A program made the position numbers and the translations under genes. Positions 25,065 to 37,752 of a stretch of DNA of 64,000 bases are shown here, piece after piece. Origin of the DNA: Thermomucor indicae-seudaticae (taxonomy: Eukaryota; Mucoromycota; Mucoromycetes; Mucorales; Lichtheimiaceae); NCBI GenBank assembly GCA_000787465.1, contig JSYX01000142.1, positions 1-64,000 of the forward strand, given 5' to 3'. Every line of letters starts with the position of its first letter. Within the stretch, counting starts at the first letter, position 1. Under the pieces are notes generated by a model. The model saw only the letters and a list, made by a program, of their open reading frames with translations, searched no databases and was not told the DNA's origin.

Positions 25065-26866
25065 TTACAGGGCCTGTATGTTCTTTTGCTTTTCCCCTTT
25101 TGTGAGACAAATGAAAAAAGTATACTTCGCTGTCAGATACCATCGTAGTCTTTTTGTATGTGTGATTCAACATTTTCCTCTTCAGATGTTAGGTATCATC
25201 ACCCGCGAAAAGCGGGTAAATAACGGTATTGTGATCACACAACATCCGTCATTTTCTTCACCCGCCACTTGCGCGAAGGTAAAAGGAATTGCCTTTTCCA
25301 GTAAACCGAGCAAATTTCCATATAAGCCATATTTGGGTTAGTTTCCATAAAAGGTTAGTCTTGTTTTGACCATATATGCTCCATGCATTTGTCATTCGAC
25401 TTATTGTAAGGTAATCTCGTTATGTTCGCTCATTTCCAGCGATGAGAATAAAAACGGTAGATCAAGTCCATGACAATTGTGCTTTCTCGTATTTCGTCTC
25501 AGTTCAGGGAGTTCTACGCTTCTTGGTGAAGGCTATTAAGTTTACAAAGAGTAAAAGCTTCAACGATTTATTGAACGCCATAAAGAATACGGTCAATGGA
25601 ACGAAAAAAGAGAGGTAGAGCGTCAAGTTTATGAATAATTTATGAAATGATTGTAGCCTAGGTAGAAGAGAACGCAAATGGCACTGAAAAATACAATTCG
25701 TCCACATATGAAGACATAGACACTAGAGAATCTGTCCCGGAAAGAAGGAAAAGTATACAAACAGTGTGCTTACCACACCGTCTTTGGTAAGGACGCCCTA
25801 TGAAAGTAAAGCATTCAAATAAAGTATCGCTTGTGGCAATGCAGGAAATCCTTTCGTGTAATGAAAGATTAACCCTTCCAAGTCAGAGTCGCTTAAACGC
25901 CCTGGAGAGACATAGTCGTCGGATAAACAAGTTCGAACGACTCCACCGCCACGTCTTGCGGACGATAGAAGAAGGCCATGCAAACATCTATGGCTTTCAC
26001 ATTTGATAATTGCTAAGAAGCTGCAAAGCGCTTGGGTTGGTTTACCGTCCCCAGCCTTCCTTGATGGTTTCTTTCTGACCATGCAATCAGATTAACGGGA
26101 GCAATAGTTAAAGAACTGACAGATGTTATCAGAAGAAAGAAAGAAGATAAGGACAAAAGACGAAGAGTCCTTTTTTATGGAACTGGAAAAGCGAAGTTTC
26201 AGATATTGTAAGAATGCCACCATCATAGACCGTTTCAGACGAAGACAACGTAATCAAGGGAAACGTAACCGAATGACTTCCTCTTCAAGAAAGCATCAAA
26301 AATCCCGTAAAAAAAGTTATTGGTCTGTTTAAAGACACTCGGGTATAACCGTCTACGGTACTAGGTTATTTGTCCTAATTTCACAGAGTATCAAGTTAGC
26401 GGTTGTTGTCGAAAGGCACGGAGCATGGAGAGGGATTGTTTGACAATGCCGGTTCTGATCAAGTTTAACTGGATAAACGAGCACTGCTAAGCAGGCTTGC
26501 ATCAAGGCCATGTACAGGTGAAGCATCTATTTGAGCTCCACAAACATATTTGCTTCACCTGAGTTGACGACCTTGAGCATTTTGGAAAAGCGAGAAGTTC
26601 ATCAATTCCAATAGTTTCATTTCGCGTCGCCTGACATTTACTTTCACGCTGTTTTCATTGTAAATGTCAGAAACTTATACTGTCTTAACACTGCCATGTA
26701 TATAGCGACACACGGTACCATAAAGCAACAACCAAGACGATGAACGAGTGAGTGGAAGAAGATCATTCATTTCCATTTTTGGATTTTCACAGGCGGAGCC
26801 CGTTTACCACGGCTCCTGAACAATACTGAGGTCGCTCCTTCTTTTCTGCAAAGCGTAACGACCGCA
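25065..26866. other. 1.8-kb intergenic region
   Basis: Short frames on both strands only. A plus-strand stretch at 25505-25618 reads as a smooth helical peptide (FLVKAIKFTKSKSFNDLL) but is closed by stops and joins to nothing recognisable, so it may be a gene relic. The last part holds the RPL38 promoter. Confidence 0.4.
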
Positions 26867-27382
26867 ATGGTAGGTCGCTGAAGTGGATGGATAGGAACGC
26901 AACGAGGAGAACAGTGGGAAGAATGTCCTATTACGAAAGAAATATGTGGATGAACGGATGGATGGATGGATATATATGAAATCGGAGCGACGATGCAGCA
27001 ACAGAGAAACTAATGCATTTAATGCCTTTTTAATTGACGACAGCCCAAGCAAATCAAAGACATTAAGCAGTTCCTTGAAATTGCTCGCCGCAAGGACGCC
27101 AAGTGTAAGCTAACGAAAGACGCATCGACTGACGAGATGAACGGTTAATTTAGAATGTACAATAGCGGCCCGCATCAAGAAGAACGCAGACTCTGTCAAG
27201 TTCAAGGTTCGCTGCTCTCGTTACCTGTACACCTTGGTTGTCAAGGACAAACAAAAGGCGAACAAGCTGAAGCAGTCGCTCCCTCCTGGTAAGGAACACG
27301 AACAAAAGAAGGTTTATGACATCTGTTTGTTTGACTGATTCGTTTTCATTCTCTAGCTCTTAGCGTTACCGAGACCAAATAA
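26867..27382 (+). CDS. RPL38: 60S ribosomal protein eL38
   Basis: Small protein of the large ribosomal subunit. Four exons (26867-26869, 27044-27104, 27166-27288, 27357-27382) give 70 residues, the length in other eukaryotes. The first exon is only the start codon ATG, followed directly by GTAGGT; such a split just after ATG is common in ribosomal protein genes. Sequence blocks are [60 protein letters not shown] and the C-terminal ALSVTETK. Intron 1 contains a short GATG tandem repeat. Confidence 0.97.
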
Positions 27383-27754
27383 GGTTACATTTGTTTCTGC
27401 AATCGTTTTTGTATCTTGTCGTGAAACAAAGAGCTGCTTGATGTTGGGAAGAAAGAGAGAGAGAGAGAGAGTGGTTCTGCAATGTCGCACGCAGTTTTCG
27501 TACTATTTTCGTCATGCTATGCAGTGACAGATAGAAGGTGGTTTAGGTTGGGGATATCGTGAATGACACGTTTGTTTATGCATTGATGCCGTTCCGGAAA
27601 CTAAGAGAGAAGGGAACCTTTGAAAGACAGTTGGGATGCCTCTTGATGCAGAGAGGTGTGTGACAGCGTAGCTGTAGCTGTAAGAAAGAGAACCTTAAAG
27701 TCTTTGTGTTCCCTTCCTGAACCTGACTTCTTATTCTGACAAACAACCCGCAAA
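27383..27754. other. Intergenic RPL38-RAB11 with (GA)n tract
   Basis: Holds the RPL38 3' end and RAB11 promoter/leader. A GA dinucleotide run lies at 27455-27471. No gene. Confidence 0.5.
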
Positions 27755-28776
<1,022 letters not shown>

Positions 28777-29301
28777 AATTTGCCGTAATAAAGATGTACC
28801 GTTTCCCTGTTTTCACCTGTGGGTGGTTACAGCGGTCCCAAGTGTTGCCTGGCTTAATGTAATACAATGCTTTTTGTCCATGTCATGTTAGGATACCACT
28901 TTGGGGCGACACATAGTTCTGCCGTCTACAAAGCATGAATGCATGTAACTGTCCTACGCTGCATTAAAGTTTATCCTCATGATAAAGACGAGTACTACTA
29001 CCTACCGAGATAAAGGAAGCAACGTATACATCAATCCTTATTAAACCACTTCGTCCGACTGCTCGGACTCTTTTGGGCTGTAAGTAGTCAAGAAGGTTCG
29101 ATAAGGAAGTCTCCAGCAAGTAACATATTATGGATTGGACAAGCGGCGGGGCCAACCAAAGGAGTTCCCGAAATTTAGGGTCTGCTCCTCCTGACCCCGC
29201 GCGCGACTTCTTGGCTGATGCGTCACTTTTTCTCCCTCCCTCTCTTCCTTCTTTCCAATTTTTTTCCCCACTCAAACGTATTAGTAGCCTTCCGGTCTTC
29301 C
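28777..29301. other. Intergenic, promoter of the FYR-domain gene
   Basis: No coding frame supported. The TC-rich run at 29228-29270 just before the ATG is typical of fungal promoters and leaders. Confidence 0.45.
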
Positions 29302-30940
29302 ATGTCCGAAACTGCGCCATTGAGTTCACCTCCCATGACAAATCAAGGACCCGACTCTGCTACCTCGTCAACAACCACGTTGCCACCCGGTCAACATAAC
29401 GCGGACTCGTCCTTCTCTGAAGAGAAATACAAACGGCTGAAGCGTAAATTGCGAGAAATCATGGAGGCAAGTGTATATATAGGTGACGGCGCCCCCTTAC
29501 AAGTTTCTGACCCAACATTGCACATAAAATAAAGATCAATGAGTCCATGACAAAAGACTATGAACGCGCCAAAAAGAAGATTCGCAGATTGACTTTTGAA
29601 CGAAAGTAAGTTATTTTTTGGTGTCATGAAAGGGGGGCTTTAAACTAATGTCCTGTGTACAAGTTTACTTCTCGACAATATTGCGCGACTGGAGAATATG
29701 GGGCATTCATCAGAGGATAATACGAGTGATGTGCCGAGCGAGTTGACCGAAACCGAGAGTGACATGGAAGAAGGTTCGGCGATTCTAAATATAAGGGCAA
29801 TATAAGACAATAGCTATAGCACTTCTCTCTCTCTTTTAGAAGCCAAACCGTCAGCAGTGACACGACCGTTTCCGCAACGGAAGCAAAATACTTTGACTCG
29901 AACATCATCCAGTCTTTCATCACCTGCTACTAGTCCTCCAAGAGGCAATAACAATCGTGAGATGGCCACTGTTGCCTCTGCGCCGCCTAAACGATCTAAG
30001 GTAGTACGCGTGCCTACAAAAGTGCGACGTGTGCAACCTATCGAAAGGGATGAAAATGGCAATCCAAAATTACCTCAACAAATTGGTGTCTTGACCCTGC
30101 TGGATCTCGGCAAGATCGTCACTGACCGCGATACTTTTCATACTGAACGATATATTTTCCCCGTTGGCTATACCGTCAGAAGGTAAAAAGGACTATATAT
30201 GTATAGCCCTCATAATGATGGAATGAGCGAGCTCATCGATCTTTGGAATATATAGAACTTATCCTAGTATGATCAATCCAAATGCCAACACGGTGATTAC
30301 ATCAACCATTCTCGATGGCGGTGACGGACCACGGTTCCACGTCGTTGCTGACGACATGCCTGATCAACCTATTATCGCCAACTCTGCGACGGGCGCGTGG
30401 ACAGTCGTTGTTCGCAGGTCAAATGAAATTCGGAACCGTGAGCACTCGAATTCCGCAAGTGGCCCTGATTATTATGGTTTCAAGCATCCAACTATTGCAA
30501 AGTTAATCCAGGATTTGCCTGGGACAGAAGATTTGCGTCACTATATCTGGCAGAGGTTCGAAGAAATGGAACCTCGAGCTGCAAAGGGAGTCATGGCCGC
30601 TGCGGAAAAGAAACGAGGCAATTTGGAACAAATGGGTAATGCAAACCGGCGTGCTCCGAGAGTACACGAGGAAGAAAAAGAAACAACAACAACAACTACT
30701 ACTACTACTACTACTACTACTTTGTACGGTGAAGCAAGCAATTTCGATGCACCTAACGAAGCAGAAAGAAAGCTTATAGCTAATCCAGCACAGAACGCAC
30801 ACGCTACGTCTTCAGAGGCAACGAACGTGTTATTGACATTACCCATACCAACGACCATAGGACAACAAGCAAGATCTGATGAAGCAGCACCAGCGGATGA
30901 TGAAGAAGTCGACCAGTTGGGTGCCAGCGACGCCGAATAA
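29302..30940 (+). CDS. FYRN-FYRC domain nuclear protein (TBRG1-like)
   Basis: Five exons (29302-29466, 29535-29605, 29664-29773, 29840-30182, 30256-30940) give 457 residues. Order: Ser/Thr-rich start, coiled coil (YKRLKRKLREIME..., DYERAKKKIRRL, LLLDNIARLEN), basic linker PPKRSKVVRVPTKVRR, then FYRN (LGKIVTDRDTFHTERYIFP) and FYRC (DGGDGPRFHVV, NSATGAWTVV, SGPDYYGFKHPTIAKLIQDL). FY-rich domains occur in chromatin proteins such as MLL and TBRG1; coiled coil plus adjacent FYRN-FYRC is the TBRG1 layout. Chromatin function here is inferred. The first intron appears GC-AG (GAG|GCAAGT...AAAG); a GT donor 6 nt later would add two residues and is not excluded. A poly-Thr run comes from an ACA/ACT repeat. 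Confidence 0.88.
30685..30723 (+). repeat. ACA/ACT trinucleotide repeat coding poly-Thr
   Basis: About 12 consecutive Thr codons (ACA then ACT) between an Arg/Glu/Lys-rich segment and the acidic tail of the FYR-domain protein. Likely length-polymorphic. Confidence 0.85.
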
Positions 30941-31135
30941 ACTAGATACGCCAACGGTTTTGTTGTTATTTTTGCAACATAATACTTTCTGTTTGCTACT
31001 AGTTCGCATTTGCATATATCACTCTCTTGTATTTTGTGGGTATACAGTACAATGTCGCTCGCTCTTTTTTATTGTACTATCCTTTTACCGTTATTCCGTA
31101 ATAAATGATGATATTGGATAACGTAATGAGATGCT

Positions 31136-32929
31136 TTAGACATTAAACTTGACAGTTGCATCGCCATTGCTGGTATTCACGATCAATGATCCTTTGCCTT
31201 TCTGTCGTCTACCTTGCTTATGATTCGGTTTGTTGACGTCCAAGTCGAGAGGACCTTGGGTATCTTCGACAACGGCCTTGTTATAGCTAGAAGTTTGGAC
31301 TTTGAAGTAACCTTCAAATGCGGTTGCCTATATCAAAGCGTAGTTAGCAGACAGTCCGATAACCACATGCATATTATTACTTGCCACATTCAAAGAAACA
31401 TTGGCATTACTCGTTTTCAACTGTGCGCGACTATCTTTGGCACTTTCCAATTGGAGATCAATGGGCGCGTTCGAAGTACTGGAGTCGAGCGACATTGTTG
31501 CCTTGGCATGGTCCACAGAGATCAAGCCATTCGCAGAATTGATGGATATTGTGGCAGAGTCCACTGTATCAATGTCTGTGGCAGCATTGGATGTCTTGAT
31601 TTGGATTTTATGGTCTGCCTTTAATACCGAATTGGAAGCACGAATGTCACCGTTTGTATTGATAAGTTCAATCGTACGTTTGGCGATGGCGTCGTCTGTA
31701 AGAGTGATTGCGCCATTGGTGGTTCCAATACGGATGCTCTCGTCGGCGTGGATGCTGTCTTGCACGCGGATATTGGCATTACTGGTCTGCAATAAGAGTT
31801 TTTCCCCTCTCCATATGCTGTGCATGATAATGGGCGCATTACTGGTCTGCAAATCGGTGGATTCCATTTTCTCGAGTGTATCCATGATTTCGATCTTCAT
31901 GTTGCGCGTGTGGATAGAGAGGACTTCGGCTTTTCCGGGTAACCAAATGGTCATATCGATAGACAAGCATGAAGAAGAAGTAGAAGAAGACGCAGTAGTA
32001 GGCATGTGCAGTGTGAGTTGTGTATCGTCGCCTTCATGAAGCTCATAGGATAATAAGTCAAAGACAGAGGACGGTGATGCATACACTTTGGCCTGAATAG
32101 ATCCTTTACTGTTATCCTGGCGGCGATGCACAGTGATTTGGCCGCCTGAAAACTGCCCATCCACCGTTACGAAGACGTTCTTTTCGACATCAATGTTGTC
32201 CGGAAGCTCGTCCCACAAGACCGCAGACATGCCATTGCAGCTCACAAAGCCGCCGCCGCCGCCATGGTGGTCTGGACCAAAAGGCCATCGGATCGAGTCG
32301 CCGTACTTGAGTACAACAAGCCAGATAAGGATAGCCAAGAATAAGTATTTGCACCATCTTTTACAACATCCCGGGTCGTCATCATCATCATCGTCTCCTG
32401 GTCTTCTTCGGGGACTGATGGCCTGAACAACTGCTGGACTGATGTCAGAAACGAGCGCTTGATGATCATTGTTGTTATTACGTCTGTTATCTTGCTCATC
32501 TTCTTGTGCCCAGTCTCGTGGAATATCTATCGATACCTGTTAGCCGTCTATCCGGGTTCTATATGGCAAATAATGGGATTAATACTTGCGTGGATTGGTC
32601 CACTGCTTTGGCTGCTGTGGCGGAGGCGGGGGTGATCGAGAAGCGTTTCTGCCACGGTCCAACAACAACGGCTGCTGCTGGTCTGGAATGGTCCCATAAG
32701 ATGGATAGTCACTCGAGTTGCGGTTATTATTGTAGTAGTCTTGCTGATAGTGCTGAGGCGAATAAGGCGGAGGCGGCCCGATAGGCGTACTAGAAGAACT
32801 TTCGGGTGTTGCTTCGTCTGGCTTTTGAAGGGCCTGTGGAACTTTGGGCGTCCTATTACTACTACTAGTCTGTCCTTGTCCTGAACCAGAAGTGTAGTCT
32901 TTGTTTTCCGTCATTGTTAAATTTGTCAT
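31136..32929 (-). CDS. Single-pass membrane protein with DUF4097-like beta-repeat ectodomain
   Basis: Function unknown. Three exons (32929-32590, 32526-31385, 31327-31136) join in frame to 557 residues. The N-terminal 150 residues are Pro/Ser/Gln-rich and disordered (GPPPPYSPQHYQQDYYNNN), followed by an Asp run, CCKRWCKY and one transmembrane helix (LFLAILIWLVVL), so a cytosolic tail is predicted. The rest is a beta-rich domain with repeats built on TSNA/NTNGD (LQTSNAPI, LQTSNANI, TTNGAI, KTSNAA, STSNAPI, KTSNANV, VNTSNGD), the signature of DUF4097-type beta-helix adhesin-like folds. Both introns are best read as GC-AG (32589-32527 and 31384-31328); the total length is a multiple of three only with these. 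A gene of similar architecture lies at 39379-41047. Confidence 0.8.
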
Positions 32930-33125
32930 TCACCCACTACGCAGTCTGAAGCAGCTATATACCAGAGTAATTGTAGTATGATTTCGGGTTCTGACTGTCG
33001 TAATACCTGTCTGCCATTGTGAGAAGAAGAGAGAGCTGCAGGAAATAGAAAAGAGTCTGGTAGGGAAAGGGGAAATCCTTTTTTAATTTGGTTTGTGAAT
33101 TCTTGGCTGGGCCCTTTGCGCCATG

Positions 33126-34010
33126 TTACACTGCGTATTGGCGCATCAACATTGCAGAAATAGAACAGGCGAATAATAGAAAACTACTACTGGGTGCCTT
33201 GATAAGAGCCGCCGCGTTACTCTCGCTGTTCATGGTACCGTTATTGTTATTGTTACTATTAGTATCGGACGTGTTCTTTTGCTTTGGTCCGTCGTAAGAG
33301 GGTATTTGATCCGGTGAGTCCGTTTGCAAGTAGCTGGGCGGGGTCAGTTCCGTGCCGCATTGATAATATCGATCACAAGCATTGGAACAGTTGGCACGGT
33401 CTTTGCTTTGACTGCATTCAGCTTGACACGCCTGAGCTTTCCCGGAACATTCGGCTAGTACGACTGGCCACAGGTACGGTGTAAAATCGGGGGCCTTGTT
33501 CTATCATAAAACCAGTATAATTTAGCTATCTCCTGTACCAACAGTGTCTTCAACCTACCGAGCAGCCACATCCCCAGGCCATACTTGTGGCGTTACAGAA
33601 GCTTTTCATCATCTGTCAGTCGTTGCCTTTCCTTATCTCAATAAATGACTCACTTTTTGGACGCATAATTTGGTCCTCCACAAGTATTCTGTGGTGATTT
33701 TTGTATATCAGATAATATGTTATATAGCTTCCTCAAAAGTACTTTGATAATTTACTGCACAGTATGCAACTTGTCTTTGACATAACTGTTCACGATTAGG
33801 CAAATTCATATCAATAATCGTCCAAGTCACGTTCGGAAGGTTCTCTTTTACAGGTTCCCTTATATCAGAGACAGTTTCCCTGATTTCCTCTGGTCAGTCA
33901 CCAAACAAACCTGGCTTGGGCAGCAAATTGACATCAGAAGATGTTTCGTTTTCTGCAGACGCAAAAACCCAAAACACAGCTAACAGACTGGTTGCAATAT
34001 GAAACTTCAT
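33126..34010 (-). CDS. Secreted Cys-rich GPI-type protein (DUF7707-like)
   Basis: Function unknown; predicted cell-surface protein. Reading the minus strand from ATG at 34010 gives a signal peptide (MKFHIATSLLAVFWVFASA). Later exons give WTIIDMNLPNREQLCQRQVAYC, then NTCGGPNYASKN, FCNATSMAWGCGCSNKAPDF, WPVVLAECSGKAQACQAEC and CSNACDRYYQCG. This Cys spacing (about twelve Cys) resembles the fungal DUF7707 ectodomain. A Ser/Asn-rich stalk and a hydrophobic C-terminus (SSFLLFACSISAML) follow, as for a GPI anchor. At least three introns; supported acceptors include CACCACAG and GAAAAG. The first junction after the signal peptide is not resolved, so a frame problem there cannot be excluded. It ends about 200 bp from the start of the neighbouring DUF4097-like gene on the same strand. 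Confidence 0.72.
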
Positions 34011-34627
34011 CACTTGATAAAGCATTGTTCAGTGATGGACATCGTTTTTTATATTTTTCATATTACTGCAAGAGCGATAGATTAAACCATTTATCTTCTT
34101 ACGGATAACTACGTTCCATACCCCTTTTTCTCTCATTCTTTCCAAAGGAGTAGTCATGTATTTTTAAATCGTAAGGTGATATAAACGTATGTTCTACACG
34201 ATTGATAGCTATCCCTTTCCAACGCGCCATTTGCAATACTGTTGCCTTGTTACCTTTAAAGAAATAAGAGTAAGGGAAATGACATTTCCAGGCCAGAAAC
34301 AAGATTAGTGTCTGAAGATGCGCACAGACGTTATCTTGGTTTATTAGCCTCGTTTTTACACTTGACAACTTCTGTCTTGCGCTAGTTAGCATGGCTCGTC
34401 GGGACGCGCAATTATCATGCAGCTGATAAATTCCCCGTTTTACAAGCACCAAACGTGCTTTGCTCGAGTACGTCCGTGTCATCACTGGTATCACAAAGAA
34501 CTAAATGCAGGGCAAGTGCTTTTTGATTGGCTGCAAAGTCCAGTGCCCCACCAGCATGGATCACAGGGTGAATGCTCTCCCCTTTCGTCGGAGCACTGGT
34601 GCAGCTTATGCATTTCCAAGCACCCTA
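34011..34627. promoter_or_regulatory. Divergent promoter region
   Basis: Separates the secreted Cys-rich protein gene (minus) from FHIP (plus). On the minus strand an AT-rich TATAAAAAA-type sequence lies about 35-40 nt before the ATG at 34010. No coding frame is supported, though an in-frame ATG at 34549 could extend FHIP upstream. Confidence 0.4.
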
Positions 34628-37600
34628 ATGGATTATTTTGCGAAATTCAGAAAACGGGTTGTACCTCCTAAGGTACAACCGACGAGTGCAATGCAACTTG
34701 CTAAATTCCATAAATGTTGGGATTATGTCCATGTAAGTTATCTATTCTTTCCTCCCGCAGGAACGTCTTTTTGTTTTCCACCGGAAATCTTACAAGAAGA
34801 AAGCTGATCACGAATGACAGAAAATATTCGAATCGGACGATCAAAAAGCAAACGTCCATGTGCAGCAGACCGAGATACCGGACAAACTGCGCCAAATGGT
34901 GGATATGCTTATGGACGAGGAAGCGCGACAGGAGGAAGATAGCACGACGGGTGTCTGTATGGAATATTTCTTAAAGAATGGAGTGCTTCAGTATCTTGTG
35001 AGTGTCGCTGAGAAGGCGGATTATCCTGTCGGTATCCGAGGGGAGACGATACGTATGATTGCCAACATGGTTGACTTGCTTGACGACCGGTTTCTGGTCC
35101 ACAATGCTGTTCATCGGCCTACGATTCGATTACTGCGCTTTTGTGTTCTGGATGAACGGCAGAGCGAGCTTTATCACGAAGACCTGGTTGACCTCATGTA
35201 CACTATCTGCTCCAAAATTCACGGTTTTCCAGCACTCCTCAACATATTCTTCCACGATAAGCAGCAGGAGGACAGGCGAGAGTACGAATTCTTGCTCTTT
35301 ACCTATTTGCTCCGGTTTGTGCATCGAGAGGGGAGATCCGGCGACTATGCCCGGACCGGCCTGTTGTTTGTGATGGAAATGGCGTCGTCGGATCCATTAG
35401 CCGAGTTTATCTTATCATCCGACTTTGCTATAATCATGGCCGCCGGCTTGGGCGCGCTGTATTCTCAACTACCTCGTAAGCTTGTCGTTACCGACGACTC
35501 GGAAGCAGCAAGCAGTGTTGCTGCGTACCTTCTTGGCCAAGATTTCGACACAAAATCATGGCTTCGCGGTAGTCTCAATCTTGGAGCAGAAGAGTCAGAT
35601 TCACCAGGCTTCCGGTACCAGCTTGATGCCTTTTTGAAACTACTCGAGTTCTGTCAGGATGTGCTGCTACGATGCCCGAACGACGGTATCTGCAGTGCGC
35701 TGTTGCGATGCATTCGGGCCATTTTTCTCGAGAATATTCTGTATCCGTCAATCCTCGAATGCTCGGACGTAGACGGATCCTCAGTAGCTGTGATCAGTTA
35801 CATTGACCTTATTCTGCAAACCGTGGAACAGGATGCTTTGGCGGAAATGATTGTAGGCTTTCTCTTCAATGAGGACGACGACGATCAGGATGCCAACGGA
35901 AAGCAGGGCATTATCCTGAATGATAAGAACGGCAAGCTGTGCTCGAATCTGTTTGCCGGACTGGAACTTGATCGATTCAAAAGCTCTCCTTACTTTACGG
36001 CTACAGGACGATTTACGCTAAAGGACCTAATATTCAGTCGATTAAAGTCAAGCTTACAGCCACCAGTCATTGCTACCTTGAAGCTGCTGAGGACGTTGCT
36101 GACAAAACATTGTCGCTATTCCCTAAAGCTCTTATCTATTCAACCTGACTATGAAGAAAGGTTGGACTTTAACACAACAACAGACGGAGCTGATAAGGAC
36201 AGTTATCGTGCAGGCACAACCATTTCTCACCATATCCGCGAAATCGACTTGTACTTTTCTCTTATATCCGCCATTGACCAAGTCCATGCTAAGGAAACTC
36301 AGCTTTACGGTTATCAAAACTACCTCTCTGATGTCGAAGCGCTGATAGAATGCGACGAATGCTACCAGTCCATGAATTTGGGCCCTGTGCTTGAGCATGA
36401 GGTTGCTGTTCATAACGGTGTCAATGGAACCTGTACACAAGGTAGACCACGGGCGAGGCGGCGACGAAGCTTTAAATATGGTGACCGATTATCGAAACGA
36501 CACGAAGCGTCCAACACATATACCTCGTCTTCTGATAGCAAGAAGATATCGTTCAAACATCAGATTCGACCTACTGATCCATTACTTCAAACTCTACTTG
36601 GACTTTTAAGCAACTTCTTTGCACAGTCTGCAGAGCTCAACCTGGCGTTGACTGGCGTAATATCTGCACTGGCCATGTGTCCATATCGCAGCTTAAAAGG
36701 ATGGATAGCGTTCAGGGACAGTGACAGAACCAGCCCTGATAATGTTTTGGTTCTGGGCGGAGGTGACCAGAATAACGACGATAAGAGGAGTATACGTACT
36801 GCAGACATATATCATTCCCGAGATGCACTCTTAAGGCGAGCTGCTGCCAACTATGACGAAGACGATGATGACCTTTCCGTGGACTTTGGAGTAGAAACCA
36901 ATTCATCCATCATGACCGCGCCAACGCATTTCAAGTCCTTCCCTCCCTTTTTCACCCTCTTCCGTACTCTCACTCAACAAGTTGATTACTACCGCTCCGA
37001 AATCGACAACTTTGACACCTACCTGGACGAACGCCGCACAGCCCTTCAAAGACCCGTAAGCCAGTTATTCAACTCAACTATTCCTCCTCCTACATCGGTA
37101 TCGCCGGTCAGTAGTGGTGGTGCTGTTAGCACATTATCCGCAGCTGCCGGATATATCTTTGGATTCGGTTACTCTTCCAATCATGCTTCTCGACGACCGT
37201 CCGTCGTGACCCAGTCAGCAACACCAAGCAACGATTCTTGGTGGAGCAGCAGCAATCGCAGCAACGATTCTTTGTCTTCTTCCTCCTCCTCCAACAACAA
37301 CAACGAGCCATCCGTGTTCTCTCTTATCAATGACTCCCTTTCGCCTCTTGCAGTACATGCACGCAAGACACAGACAATTCGAATCCAGCCCTTGTTTCCA
37401 TCCAACTTTACCAACCATTACGACGGAGACTCTGTATTGAGTTTGGATGAAGGAGACGAGGACGCTTTTGCGCCTGTCTCGGAACACCCCTCTATTCAGG
37501 CCCGAAAGAAACGTGGAGCAAACTCAGAGATTACGTTATCGATGCTACTGAACAACGTAGTGATCCTTGAAGAAGCGATCAAAGAATTAATTGCTGTTAT

Positions 37601-37646
37601 GCAAGTACGTTCTAGCTTAGGAATTGACCGGGTTTGCTTTGCCTGA
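34628..37646 (+). CDS. FHIP (FTS-Hook-interacting protein, RAI16-like)
   Basis: Component of the FTS-Hook-FHIP complex that links early endosomes to dynein for long-range transport along hyphae. Two exons: 34628-34732 and 34821-37646, joined in phase 0 at CAT|GTAAGT...GACAG|AAA, giving 976 residues. The start was set at MDYFAKFRKRVVPP, the typical opening of the family, rather than at upstream ATG 34549. Conserved blocks are TEIPDKLRQMVDMLMDEE, CMEYFLKNGVLQYLVSVA, HNAVHRPTIRLLRFC, LLTYLLRFVHREGRSGDYAR-like, LLQTLLGLLSNFFAQSAELNLALTG, and the end LLNNVVILEEAIKELIAVMQ...SLGID. The long middle holds low-complexity Ser/Asn linkers. The next gene starts 107 bp downstream. Confidence 0.92.
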
Positions 37647-37752
37647 ATATGTATATCTAGCTTCATTTTTTGTCCAAAAAAAGGAAAATTCTGACATTTT
37701 TGAGAGAGAACGTCTTTTTCTTGCTTTTTCTTTTCAGCATCAGCCATATAAG

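Noticed and set aside
25505..25618. Possible exon of a conserved gene (FLVKAIKFTKSKSFNDLL)
   Set aside because: It is closed by stops, lacks matching splice partners on either side, and resembles no family well enough.
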